DNA from: an uncultured Bacilli bacterium
Lineage (GTDB): Bacteria; Bacillota_I; Bacilli_A; RF39; UBA660
Direction: 5' to 3'
DNA: 34,025 bases
Assembly: GCA_947632625.1 (NCBI GenBank)
Contig: CANRPZ010000004.1
Span: 1 to 34,025 of the forward strand
Shown piece by piece: positions 25,472 to 32,409 of the stretch; position 1 is the stretch's first letter, and the number at the start of each line of letters is the position of its first letter. The position numbers and the translations under genes were made by a program. The notes below the pieces were generated by a model that was not told the DNA's origin, ran no database searches, and was given only the letters and a program-made list of their open reading frames with translations.

Positions 25472-25501
25472 ATTATAACCCCCCCCCCGAAGCTTTGTCA
25501 A
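25472..25501 (-). promoter_or_regulatory. G-tract spacer promoter of the surface-protein operon (candidate phase-variable)
   Basis: The minus strand has a perfect TTGACA (25496-25501), an 18-bp spacer (25478-25495) and a perfect TATAAT (25472-25477). Ten of the 18 spacer bases are consecutive G. Loss or gain of single G changes the spacer to 17 or 19. The first gene begins about 140 nt downstream of the expected start site. Confidence 0.85.
25479..25488. repeat. homopolymer tract of 10 C/G
   Basis: Ten consecutive C on the plus strand, the only G/C run of this length I see in this AT-rich window. It lies in no plausible reading frame and sits inside the promoter spacer. Confidence 0.97.
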
Positions 25502-25582
25502 TCAATTTTTGGGGATTTAAGAAACAATTAAAAAAGTCTTTTATCTCTATCAAATGTATGTTACTAAAAAATATTTAATGCC

Positions 25583-25614
25583 AAAAAAAAAGAATTAAAC
25601 GGTCATTAATTCTT
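25583..25614 (-). terminator. intrinsic terminator of frr
   Basis: AAGAATTAA-7 nt-TTAATTCTT then eight or more T on the minus strand. The frr stop codon is within the hairpin. It isolates the surface operon from the ribosomal operon. Confidence 0.85.
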
Positions 25615-26122
25615 CTTCTTTGCTTTTTAGTTTTTCATCTACAATTTTATTATATTTATTAATTGCTTCTTGGACGCTTTCTAATCTTCGTTTTTCTTCA
25701 TCTAAAGGATATTCTTCTTTTTTAATCTGATTGTTTTCTTCTTGACGAATATTTCTTAAAGCCACTTTAGCTTCTTCTGCTACCTCTTTTGCTTGACGAA
25801 CATAATCTCTTCTTCTATCCTCTGTAAGTTCTGGAACCGTTAAAAGAATAATTTCCCCATTATTCGTTGGTGTAATACCAATATTTGCTTCATTAATAGC
25901 TCTTTCTATATCTTTTAAAACATTACGATCAAAAGGTTTGATCATTAATTGTCTTGCTTCAGGAACGGTAATATTGGCAAGACTTTGTATAGGAGTTGCA
26001 ACTCCATAATAAGGAACCATGATTCCATTTAGCATAGCCGGATTTGCTCGACCTGCTCTAATATTTAAAAGCTTGTTTTCTAATGATTGAATGGCTTTTT
26101 CCATTTTTTCTTCAATATTCAT
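25595..26122 (-). CDS. frr: ribosome recycling factor
   Basis: The 175-residue protein is about ten residues shorter than usual but covers the family: LLNIRAGRANPAML near the N-terminus, YYGVATPIQSLANI, ARQLMIKPFDRN and LTEDRRRDYVRQAKEVAEEAKVALRNIR. It splits post-termination ribosomes with EF-G. It is third behind the thioredoxin-like and DUF genes, where pyrH-frr would be expected. Confidence 0.97.
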   Translation of the reverse strand: MNIEEKMEKAIQSLENKLLNIRAGRANPAMLNGIMVPYYGVATPIQSLANITVPEARQLMIKPFDRNVLKDIERAINEANIGITPTNNGEIILLTVPELTEDRRRDYVRQAKEVAEEAKVALRNIRQEENNQIKKEEYPLDEEKRRLESVQEAINKYNKIVDEKLKSKEEELMTV

Positions 26123-26134
26123 AATTTTAGTCTC

Positions 26135-26893
26135 CTATTCATTTATTGTTATAGTATCATTATAATCGCCATCGAGCGTTTTGACAACATAATTCATAAC
26201 TAAAGTGCCAAATTCATCGATATAAATTACAAAAGTATCATTTTCTTTTAATCCGTTTATGGTTTCTTCTAATTTTACATTTGGAACGGTACTTAAACTT
26301 TCTTGTATTTTTTCCAAAGCTATTGTAAGAGTGGTATGATACAAAGAAAATAAGTCGCTACTTTCAATTTTTTCTCCTGTAAGAACATTAAATGTATAAG
26401 CTTTTACTTTACTAGATGCCGAAAAACCATTTAAACAAGAATAATTCGATTCACGAATAACCAAAGAAATATATTCTTGGTATTCATAAATTCCATAATC
26501 TAAAAAATTAGTTTCATAAATATTCTCTTCATTTTGAAAAGTACAAGTAGGATCACTTTCTTTTTTTAAGCTAGCTTTAGTCTGTTTTACATAAGAAGCA
26601 ATTTCTTCATTAACCTCTGTTGCATCTTTACTATTTAAATTAAAAACGGGTCTCTTACTTGTAATAGCTAAAGAAGAACTAATAGTCTCTTCCTCTGTAT
26701 AGTAAATAAAATCTTTTGTTTTATCTATTTTCATTTTATCGCTAATTACAAGTTCTTCTTCTGGACTTTTAATTTTTTGTTCTCTTTTTTCTTTCGTATT
26801 AAAATACAATAACGCACTACCGACAACAACGATTAAAACAATAAAGAAAAAGAATAAACCAAACCCTAAAACGTTGTTACTTTCTTCTCTCAT
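26135..26893 (-). CDS. membrane-anchored extracytoplasmic protein, RsiV/DUF3298-like
   Basis: The 252-residue protein has an N-terminal membrane anchor (about 9-31) and an external domain. Features such as KRPVFNLNSKDATEVNEEIASYV, a Cys in CTFQ and another in SCLNG, YTFNVLTGEKIESSDLF and a final VIYIDEFGTLVMNYVV resemble the DUF4163/DUF3298 domains of RsiV and PdaC; this is my reading of the pattern, not a confirmed match. It overlaps the thioredoxin-like gene by ATGA and precedes frr by 12 nt. The related domain in the deacetylase at 588-1763 makes a cell-envelope role plausible. Confidence 0.6.
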   Translation of the reverse strand: MREESNNVLGFGLFFFFIVLIVVVGSALLYFNTKEKREQKIKSPEEELVISDKMKIDKTKDFIYYTEEETISSSLAITSKRPVFNLNSKDATEVNEEIASYVKQTKASLKKESDPTCTFQNEENIYETNFLDYGIYEYQEYISLVIRESNYSCLNGFSASSKVKAYTFNVLTGEKIESSDLFSLYHTTLTIALEKIQESLSTVPNVKLEETINGLKENDTFVIYIDEFGTLVMNYVVKTLDGDYNDTITINE

Positions 26894-27480
26894 TCCTCTT
26901 CTCCTAACATGGCTAGAATCGCCTTATCAAAATTCATTCGAATTAAATTTTTACGATAATCTGTGAAATACTCTTCTGGTTTTATATCTCCTGTTAAATA
27001 AAGAATTTCATTATCAAAGTAAACAATTTCACCATTTTTTATCATAACGACAGTAGGAGCACTTAACTCTTTTTTATTCGTATCACTACTGATTAAATAG
27101 GAATCTAATTTTTGGACAATCTTTTGATACGTTTTATTATTTAACTGACGGTCTTTATAAAAATCATAGTAATAAATTTCTTTTAGATTATGAAAACTTG
27201 CCATTTCGTTTAAATAATCTGCATAATAGTGACTCCATATATTACTAGAAAACCCTAAAAATAAAATACCAGTTTTTCCATTTAACAATTCCAAAGCTTC
27301 ATTTTCATTAATATATTTATAAAGATTATTTTTAGAGATATCTTTGTATTCACTTGCAAATCGAATATTGTCTGCTACATCCAAGTGGTAATCTTTTGTT
27401 CCTAGATATATAAATAAGTAAAGCATTCCCACAAATAAAATCAATTTTATAATATTTTTACTTTTTTTTAATTTCTTCAT
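26890..27480 (-). CDS. thioredoxin-fold membrane-anchored protein without redox cysteines
   Basis: The 196-residue protein has a membrane anchor (about 9-26), a charged stretch and a thioredoxin-like domain. ILFLGFSSNIWSHYY occupies the strand-plus-helix place where CxxC normally lies, with S replacing both Cys, and SAPTVVMIKNGEIVYF gives the cis-Pro strand-turn-strand. No Cys is seen in the protein. The product is therefore unlikely to be an oxidoreductase and may be a binding or structural relative. It has its own extended -10 promoter after the tsf terminator and is coupled to the next gene. Confidence 0.65.
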   Translation of the reverse strand: MKKLKKSKNIIKLILFVGMLYLFIYLGTKDYHLDVADNIRFASEYKDISKNNLYKYINENEALELLNGKTGILFLGFSSNIWSHYYADYLNEMASFHNLKEIYYYDFYKDRQLNNKTYQKIVQKLDSYLISSDTNKKELSAPTVVMIKNGEIVYFDNEILYLTGDIKPEEYFTDYRKNLIRMNFDKAILAMLGEEE

Positions 27481-27495
27481 ACTATCACTATCTTT

Positions 27496-27504
27496 AGTAT
27501 AACA
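27496..27504 (-). promoter_or_regulatory. extended -10 promoter for the thioredoxin-like/DUF/frr genes
   Basis: TGTTATACT on the minus strand, 16 nt before the ATG at 27480, identical in sequence and nearly in position to the one at 1781-1789. Confidence 0.5.
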
Positions 27505-27538
27505 AAAAATAAAGAAAAAAGATGCTTTTTTCTTTATT
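27503..27538 (-). terminator. intrinsic terminator of rpsB-tsf
   Basis: 14-bp perfect stem AATAAAGAAAAAAG / CTTTTTTCTTTATT with a 3-nt loop and T-run, 10 nt after the tsf stop. Confidence 0.85.
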
Positions 27539-27548
27539 CTTGACAGTT

Positions 27549-28427
27549 TTAATTTCCTTTTACTTGGTTCATTACCTCTTCGGCAAAGTTTTCGTTTCTT
27601 TTTTCCATTCCTTCTCCAACCTCATAACGAACCATTTTAACAATCTCTCCACCATTATTAGTTACGTAAGTATTAACACTTATATCATTATCTTTAATAA
27701 AAGCTTGTTCTGCTAGACATACCTCTTTATAGAACTTTTTGATTCTACCCTCTACCATTTTTTCAGCAATATCAGCATTTTTTCCTTCATTAATAGATTG
27801 TTCTTTTAATATTTCACGTTCACGATTCAATACATCTTGTGGTACATCTTCAATAAAGACATAACTTGGTTTCATTGCAGCCGCTTGCATCGCAACATCT
27901 TTAGCAATTTCTGCACTTGTATTTTTAAGAACCGTTAATACGGCGATTTTGCCACCCATATGTAAGTAAGAGCCAAAAACCTCATCTTCACCTTTGGTGA
28001 CAACCTCCATTCTTCTTAAAGATAATTTTTCACCAATTTTAGCCGTTTTAGCAACAATTAAATCATTGATAGTTCCTTCACTTGCATTCACTTGTAAAGC
28101 CGATTCTAAAGTCGTTGCATCACTATTTAATATAGCATGACCAATTTCATCAATCATGTTTGTAAATTCTTCATTTTTACTAACGAAATCGGTTTCACTA
28201 TTAACCTCTAAAATAACAGCTTTATTACCACTTACATAGATATTCGCTAATCCTTCAGCAGCAATACGGCTCTCTTTTTTAATTGCTTTAGAAATTCCTT
28301 TTTCTCTTAAATAATCCATAGCAGCATCAATATCGCCATTGCATTCAGTCAAAGCTTTTTTGCAATCCATCATACCTGCACCGCTTTTTTCACGCAAATC
28401 TTTTACTAAACTTGCCGTAATTTCCAT
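27549..28427 (-). CDS. tsf: elongation factor Ts
   Basis: The 292-residue protein has the UBA-like start (ASLVKDLREKSGAGMMDCKKAL), the TDFVSKNEEF core segment, VAMQAAAMKP and a full C-terminal domain. EF-Ts exchanges GDP for GTP on EF-Tu. It lies 18 nt after rpsB; the pair is terminated together. Confidence 0.98.
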   Translation of the reverse strand: MEITASLVKDLREKSGAGMMDCKKALTECNGDIDAAMDYLREKGISKAIKKESRIAAEGLANIYVSGNKAVILEVNSETDFVSKNEEFTNMIDEIGHAILNSDATTLESALQVNASEGTINDLIVAKTAKIGEKLSLRRMEVVTKGEDEVFGSYLHMGGKIAVLTVLKNTSAEIAKDVAMQAAAMKPSYVFIEDVPQDVLNREREILKEQSINEGKNADIAEKMVEGRIKKFYKEVCLAEQAFIKDNDISVNTYVTNNGGEIVKMVRYEVGEGMEKRNENFAEEVMNQVKGN

Positions 28428-28445
28428 AAACTTTTCTCCCTTTCT

Positions 28446-29387
28446 TTATTTTAAATTGCTAATTAATTCATCTTTTTTCATTGTAGAATAACCTTTAATT
28501 CCTTGTTCTTTAGCAATACCTTTTAATTCAGCTAAAGTCATGGCACTATAGTCTTTTTTCTCTTCTTTTTCTTCTACAACAATTTCTTCTTTTGCAAGTT
28601 CTTCTTCCTCTTTTTTAGGTTCAATATTTTCTATAGCTGCAGCCATAGAAACCTCTTTTGTTTCTTTTTTGTTTTTATCTTCTTCCGTAACATAATCAAC
28701 CATTTCTAAATTACGAGATTCACAAATGGCATTATTAAGTACTCCAATCACAACTTTTACAGAACGAACGGCATCATCATTAGCTGGAATGCAATAATCA
28801 ACCTCATCTGGATCACAATTCGTATCAACAATACCAAATACAGGTATATTTAATTTTCTTGCTTCACGAATAGCATTGGTTTCCTTTTTAGGATCAACAA
28901 TAATAATTGCTTGAGGTAATTTATTCATTTCACGAATACCTGATAATACACGATTTAATTTTTCGTATTCTTTCTTTAATCCAATAACCTCTTTTTTAGG
29001 TAAAACATCAAATATTCCATTCTTTTCCATTTCTTCAATTTCTTCAAGACGTTTTACTCTTTTGCGAATGGTTCTAAAATTAGTAAGAGTTCCCCCTAAC
29101 CATCTTTCGGTTACATAGTAACTATTACTACGTATCGCTTCTTCTTTGCATACCTCACTTGCTTGTTTTTTAGTTCCAACAAACAAGAAAGTACCTCCAT
29201 TATCTGCAATTGCTTTAATTGCTTCATAAGCTTCCTCTAGTTTTTCAACTGTTTTTTGTAAATCAATGATGTGAATTTCATCTCTTGCTGCAAAAATATA
29301 TGGTTTCATTTTTGGATTCCATCTTTTTGTTTGATGTCCAAAATGAACACCTGCTTCTAATAAATAACTCATAGAAACAACGGCCAT
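28446..29387 (-). CDS. rpsB: 30S ribosomal protein S2 with Rho_N/SAP-like C-terminal extension
   Basis: The 313-residue protein has a normal S2 core to about residue 230 (LLEAGVHFGHQTKRWNPKM, ATNNG-type loop replaced by AIADNGGTFLFVGTKKQA, ERWLGGTLTN, PVFGIVDTNCDPD). It then carries ~80 extra residues: an E/K-rich linker and a terminal YSAMTLAELKGIAKEQGIKG / YSTMKKDELISNL motif of the Rho N-terminal/SAP-HeH helical type, which binds nucleic acid in other proteins. S2 is usually 230-260 residues. GGAGG stands 7 nt before the ATG. Confidence 0.97.
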   Translation of the reverse strand: MAVVSMSYLLEAGVHFGHQTKRWNPKMKPYIFAARDEIHIIDLQKTVEKLEEAYEAIKAIADNGGTFLFVGTKKQASEVCKEEAIRSNSYYVTERWLGGTLTNFRTIRKRVKRLEEIEEMEKNGIFDVLPKKEVIGLKKEYEKLNRVLSGIREMNKLPQAIIIVDPKKETNAIREARKLNIPVFGIVDTNCDPDEVDYCIPANDDAVRSVKVVIGVLNNAICESRNLEMVDYVTEEDKNKKETKEVSMAAAIENIEPKKEEEELAKEEIVVEEKEEKKDYSAMTLAELKGIAKEQGIKGYSTMKKDELISNLK

Positions 29388-29499
29388 AAAAATTCCTCCT
29401 TCGTTATAACATCTGCCAAGATCAACTTACTCTTATCACCTCTTCGGCACTCGATAAAAGTAATCCCTTAAGCATGTTTATTTGCTAACTTTTTTAGCC
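29388..29499 (-). promoter_or_regulatory. structured 5' leader of rpsB-tsf
   Basis: The ~110-nt leader contains a 9-bp hairpin ACTTTTATC / GATAAGAGT (29429-29461, one G-T pair) with a G-rich loop, then GGCAGATG and the GGAGG site. Autoregulatory binding of S2 to its leader is known in bacteria; I cannot assign this one to a described class. Confidence 0.4.
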
Positions 29500-29505
29500 A
29501 TTTGT

Positions 29506-29534
29506 ATTTTAACAAAAACTTTTCCTACTTACAA
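29506..29534 (-). promoter_or_regulatory. sigma-A promoter of rpsB-tsf
   Basis: Minus strand: TTGTAA (29529-29534), 17-bp spacer, TAAAAT (29506-29511). Confidence 0.6.
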
Positions 29535-29599
29535 GCTTTTTTATTATAATATATGAAAAAAGTTTAGAAAAAAGTTAAATTTCTCTATTTCTTACTAAA

Positions 29600-29641
29600 A
29601 GAAAAAGAAAAGGATTTTTATTGAATCATTAAAAATCCTTT
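29600..29641 (-). terminator. intrinsic terminator of the murG-divIB-queH block
   Basis: 12-bp perfect stem AAAGGATTTTTA / TAAAAATCCTTT with a 9-nt loop, followed by TTTTCTTTTTC on the minus strand. The last codons and the stop of the STAS-like gene form the stem and loop. Confidence 0.85.
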
Positions 29642-29839
29642 AAATTGATGGTAATAATTTTTCTTAAATTGCCTTAAAAGTTCTTCATCTCTATTCCCAT
29701 TAATATGAATATAAATTTTATCAATTCCATAATCTAGAATAAGCCGAAAGATTCTTCTTTCCATAATAGCAATCGTATCAAAAGTAATATCGTAATCAAT
29801 ATGGACATACAAGGCTTCACTTTTGTAATAAATTTCCAT
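29618..29839 (-). CDS. small STAS-like protein (SpoIIAA-type fold)
   Basis: The 73-residue protein (MEIYYKSEALYVHIDYDITF...) has a strand-strand-helix-strand-helix pattern. ALYVHIDYDIT, an amphipathic helix ERRIFRLILDYGID, KIYIHIN and a final helix-strand resemble the first two thirds of anti-sigma-factor-antagonist STAS domains. The usual phosphorylatable DSSG loop is not present; the place reads NGNRDEE. The ATG at 29839 has GGTGAAAG before it and is preferred to an upstream TTG-type start that would overlap queH. It follows queH in the same direction. Confidence 0.55.
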   Translation of the reverse strand: MEIYYKSEALYVHIDYDITFDTIAIMERRIFRLILDYGIDKIYIHINGNRDEELLRQFKKNYYHQFKGFLMIQ

Positions 29840-29913
29840 TTCTTTCACCAAAATTATTTTAGCAAAAAAGTTAAGGAAATACTTTTTAATCGACAAAAGA
29901 TAGCAAAAAAAGT

Positions 29914-30516
29914 TTATTTTTGATTGGCATTTTTGCCAAAAAGACACCCACAGTATTCTTGACGATATAGATTGTATTGTTTACTTAATAAAATACTATT
30001 TTTATACCCATCTTTTTTCTTAAAATCAGAATATAAAAAATGGATTTTTTCGTTTTCTAAAGATTTCCCAATTTCATTAATCGTTTGAGCATTTTTATAA
30101 GGACTAACGGTTAAAGTCGTTCCAAAATAATCAAAATGATTTAAAAGAGCTAAATCTCTCGTTTTTTTAAGACGAAGATAGTAGCATTTACTACATCTTG
30201 CTCCTCCTTCTCTTTCCTGTTCTAATCCTTTACTTGCTTCTAAAAAAGAGGCATGATCATAATCACAATCCATAAAGGAAATGGAAGAACCGCTCTCCTT
30301 AATATAGCGTACTTGTTCTTCTTTTCTTTTTATATATTCTTCTTTAGGTTCAATATTAGGATTATAATAAAGAATAGTAATTTTAAAATAATCTTTCAAA
30401 CGTTCAATTACCGCTGTAGAGCAAGGTCCACAACAACTATGTAAAAGTATTGTTTTTTTCTCTTTAAAACTTTCTAATTCCTTTTCCATCCAAAGATTAT
30501 AATTTATTTTTTCCAT
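29914..30516 (-). CDS. queH: epoxyqueuosine reductase QueH
   Basis: The 200-residue protein has HSCCGPCS (26-33, tandem Cys), NPNIEPKEEYIKRKEEQ, CSKCYYLRL (108-116) and YCGC (188-191), the cysteines that hold the iron-sulfur cluster and nearby metal in QueH (DUF208). It reduces epoxyqueuosine to queuosine in tRNA and replaces QueG. It follows divIB by 15 nt. No other queuosine gene is in the window. Confidence 0.95.
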   Translation of the reverse strand: MEKINYNLWMEKELESFKEKKTILLHSCCGPCSTAVIERLKDYFKITILYYNPNIEPKEEYIKRKEEQVRYIKESGSSISFMDCDYDHASFLEASKGLEQEREGGARCSKCYYLRLKKTRDLALLNHFDYFGTTLTVSPYKNAQTINEIGKSLENEKIHFLYSDFKKKDGYKNSILLSKQYNLYRQEYCGCLFGKNANQK

Positions 30517-30531
30517 AACAGCCTCGATTTC

Positions 30532-31233
30532 TTACGAACCAAAATAAGCGTTTTCATTATCAGAATCTAAATACAAGATTCCATTCGCACTTAATAAGGT
30601 ATAAACTTTCGTATACATATTAATTCGATCCATATGAATAAGATTGATATAAACTCGATTTCCATCATTCATTCGTAATAAAAATCTTGTATCATCTAAA
30701 ACTATATCTTTACTCATACTAGGAGCATATTCGATTTCACTAATTAAAGATAAAACATCAAAAGAAACATTTGCAAGTTCTTTAACTAATCTTTCATAAA
30801 TAGCACTTGGTACATAGTTGATTAGAAAAGGAATACCACTAAAATTCCCCTCTACCATTTCTTTACCATTGGAAAGAACATAAGCACTATTATTTCGATT
30901 ATAAAATAAAACTTTTGCTTCCTCAATGGTAATGGTTACTTTGCCAAATAAATTTTTTTTAACTTTAACAGAGTTTACCAAATCAAAGTTTTCAATTTTT
31001 TTCTTTATTGTTGCACTACTATATTTAAAAAGTTTTGGATATTCTTTTAGACCCGTTTCTTCCATAATTTCATAATCTTTTATTAAATTATTCCCTGTAA
31101 TCAAAACATGTTTTATCGGTAAGTTTAGTAAAGAGTAGAAAAAGTACCCTATTAAAAATAATAAAAAGACAAAAGGTATAAATACCTTCCATCGAATACG
31201 ACGTTTATGGCTTCTTTTTGGTACTTTTTTCAT
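30532..31233 (-). CDS. divIB: cell-division protein DivIB/FtsQ
   Basis: The 233-residue protein has a basic cytoplasmic tail (KRSHKRRIRWK), one membrane helix (about 18-37), a POTRA domain (IKHVLITGNNLIKDYEIMEETG to VKVKKNLFGKVTITIEEAKVLF) and the FtsQ beta domain. It acts with DivIC and FtsL in septal wall synthesis. It follows murG by 13 nt, the usual dcw-cluster order. Confidence 0.93.
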   Translation of the reverse strand: MKKVPKRSHKRRIRWKVFIPFVFLLFLIGYFFYSLLNLPIKHVLITGNNLIKDYEIMEETGLKEYPKLFKYSSATIKKKIENFDLVNSVKVKKNLFGKVTITIEEAKVLFYNRNNSAYVLSNGKEMVEGNFSGIPFLINYVPSAIYERLVKELANVSFDVLSLISEIEYAPSMSKDIVLDDTRFLLRMNDGNRVYINLIHMDRINMYTKVYTLLSANGILYLDSDNENAYFGS

Positions 31234-31246
31234 ACTTTCACCCTTA

Positions 31247-32329
31247 CTATTTTATTAGTTCTTTAATTGCTTCATAAATTTTAAAACTAGGATTTCCTTT
31301 TTTATATTCTAACATATTTTTCTTTAGTTCTTCTATTTTTTCTTGATTATGTAATAAATCATTAATTTTATTGGCAAGATTTTCTTTCGATAAATCTTTT
31401 TCTTCCATCATTTCAATTGCTTTTTTATCATATAACTCTTTAGCATTAAAATATTGATGGTTATTACTTACATTCGGACTTGGAATAATAATACTTGGTT
31501 TTAAAAGTCCCATAATTTCAAATAAAGTACCTGCTCCAGCTCTAGAGATAACAACATCACTGGAAGCTATAATACTAGGTAAATTTTCAAAATAAGGCAG
31601 AATTTTAATATTTTTTTTCAAGAAAATTTGTTTTTTAAATGTATCCATATTTACATTACTACCCGCAATATATAAAATTTCATAGGCATCATGTAAATCA
31701 CTATTTAAAAAATCAATCATTTTTTGATTTAATGAAGAGCTGCCTAAACTCCCTGCAACATAAAGAACTAGTTTTTTAGTTGGACTAAAGCCTAGTTGGG
31801 TTTTATCGAAGGCCTTTACATTTACGGCATTATCTAAAGATGGATGTCCCGTATAAAGAACTTTTTTGGCTTTTTTAAAATAAGTCATGGAACTTTTAAA
31901 GGTTACCCCCACTAAATCGGCATAGCGACTTACTAAAAAATTGACTTTCCCTGGGCGACTATTTTGTTCATGAATGAAGGTTTTAATTTTTAATTTTCCT
32001 GCGGCTTTTAAAACCGGATATGTAACGTAGCCTCCGACACCAATTACAACATCAGGTTGAAATTCCTTCATAATTTGAATACATTTTTTGATAGCTTTAC
32101 GAATTAAAAAAACATTTTTTATATCGCGTTTGATATTTTTAGTAAATCCATAAATTTCTATCGATTCATATGGAATCCCTTTTTTAGGAATAATATCTTT
32201 TTCCATTCGATTATGGGTTCCTATATATAAAACCTTTAAATTTTTTTCGTGACGTTTAAATTCATCAATGATAGCAAGGGCTGGATAAATGTGTCCACCA
32301 CTACCTCCAGCTGATACAATTATATTCAT
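31247..32329 (-). CDS. murG: UDP-GlcNAc:lipid I N-acetylglucosamine transferase MurG
   Basis: The 360-residue protein has GGSGGHIYPALAI (8-20), GVGGYVTYP, HEQNSRPGKVN and the C-terminal RAGAGTLFEIMGL donor-site motif. It makes lipid II at the inner membrane face. AGGTGA precedes the ATG. It is first of murG-divIB-queH. Confidence 0.98.
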   Translation of the reverse strand: MNIIVSAGGSGGHIYPALAIIDEFKRHEKNLKVLYIGTHNRMEKDIIPKKGIPYESIEIYGFTKNIKRDIKNVFLIRKAIKKCIQIMKEFQPDVVIGVGGYVTYPVLKAAGKLKIKTFIHEQNSRPGKVNFLVSRYADLVGVTFKSSMTYFKKAKKVLYTGHPSLDNAVNVKAFDKTQLGFSPTKKLVLYVAGSLGSSSLNQKMIDFLNSDLHDAYEILYIAGSNVNMDTFKKQIFLKKNIKILPYFENLPSIIASSDVVISRAGAGTLFEIMGLLKPSIIIPSPNVSNNHQYFNAKELYDKKAIEMMEEKDLSKENLANKINDLLHNQEKIEELKKNMLEYKKGNPSFKIYEAIKELIK

Positions 32330-32346
32330 AGAATCACCTTTATATC

Positions 32347-32352
32347 ATTATA
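32347..32352 (-). promoter_or_regulatory. -10 element upstream of murG
   Basis: TATAAT on the minus strand, 17 nt before the murG ATG; the -35 (TTAATA at 17 bp) is poor. Confidence 0.35.
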
Positions 32353-32409
32353 CTATATTTTTGAAGACTTATTAATAAATTCAGAGAAGAAATTGTAAAG
32401 GATGTTTAT

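Noticed and set aside
25441..25473. 10-codon minus-strand ORF starting at the ATG within TATAATG after the G tract
   Set aside because: The ATG overlaps the -10 element and would lie upstream of the transcription start.
25351..25580. Plus-strand open frame reading through the C tract
   Set aside because: It has no start codon before ATG near its end and no ribosome-binding site; the tract fits the promoter spacer better.
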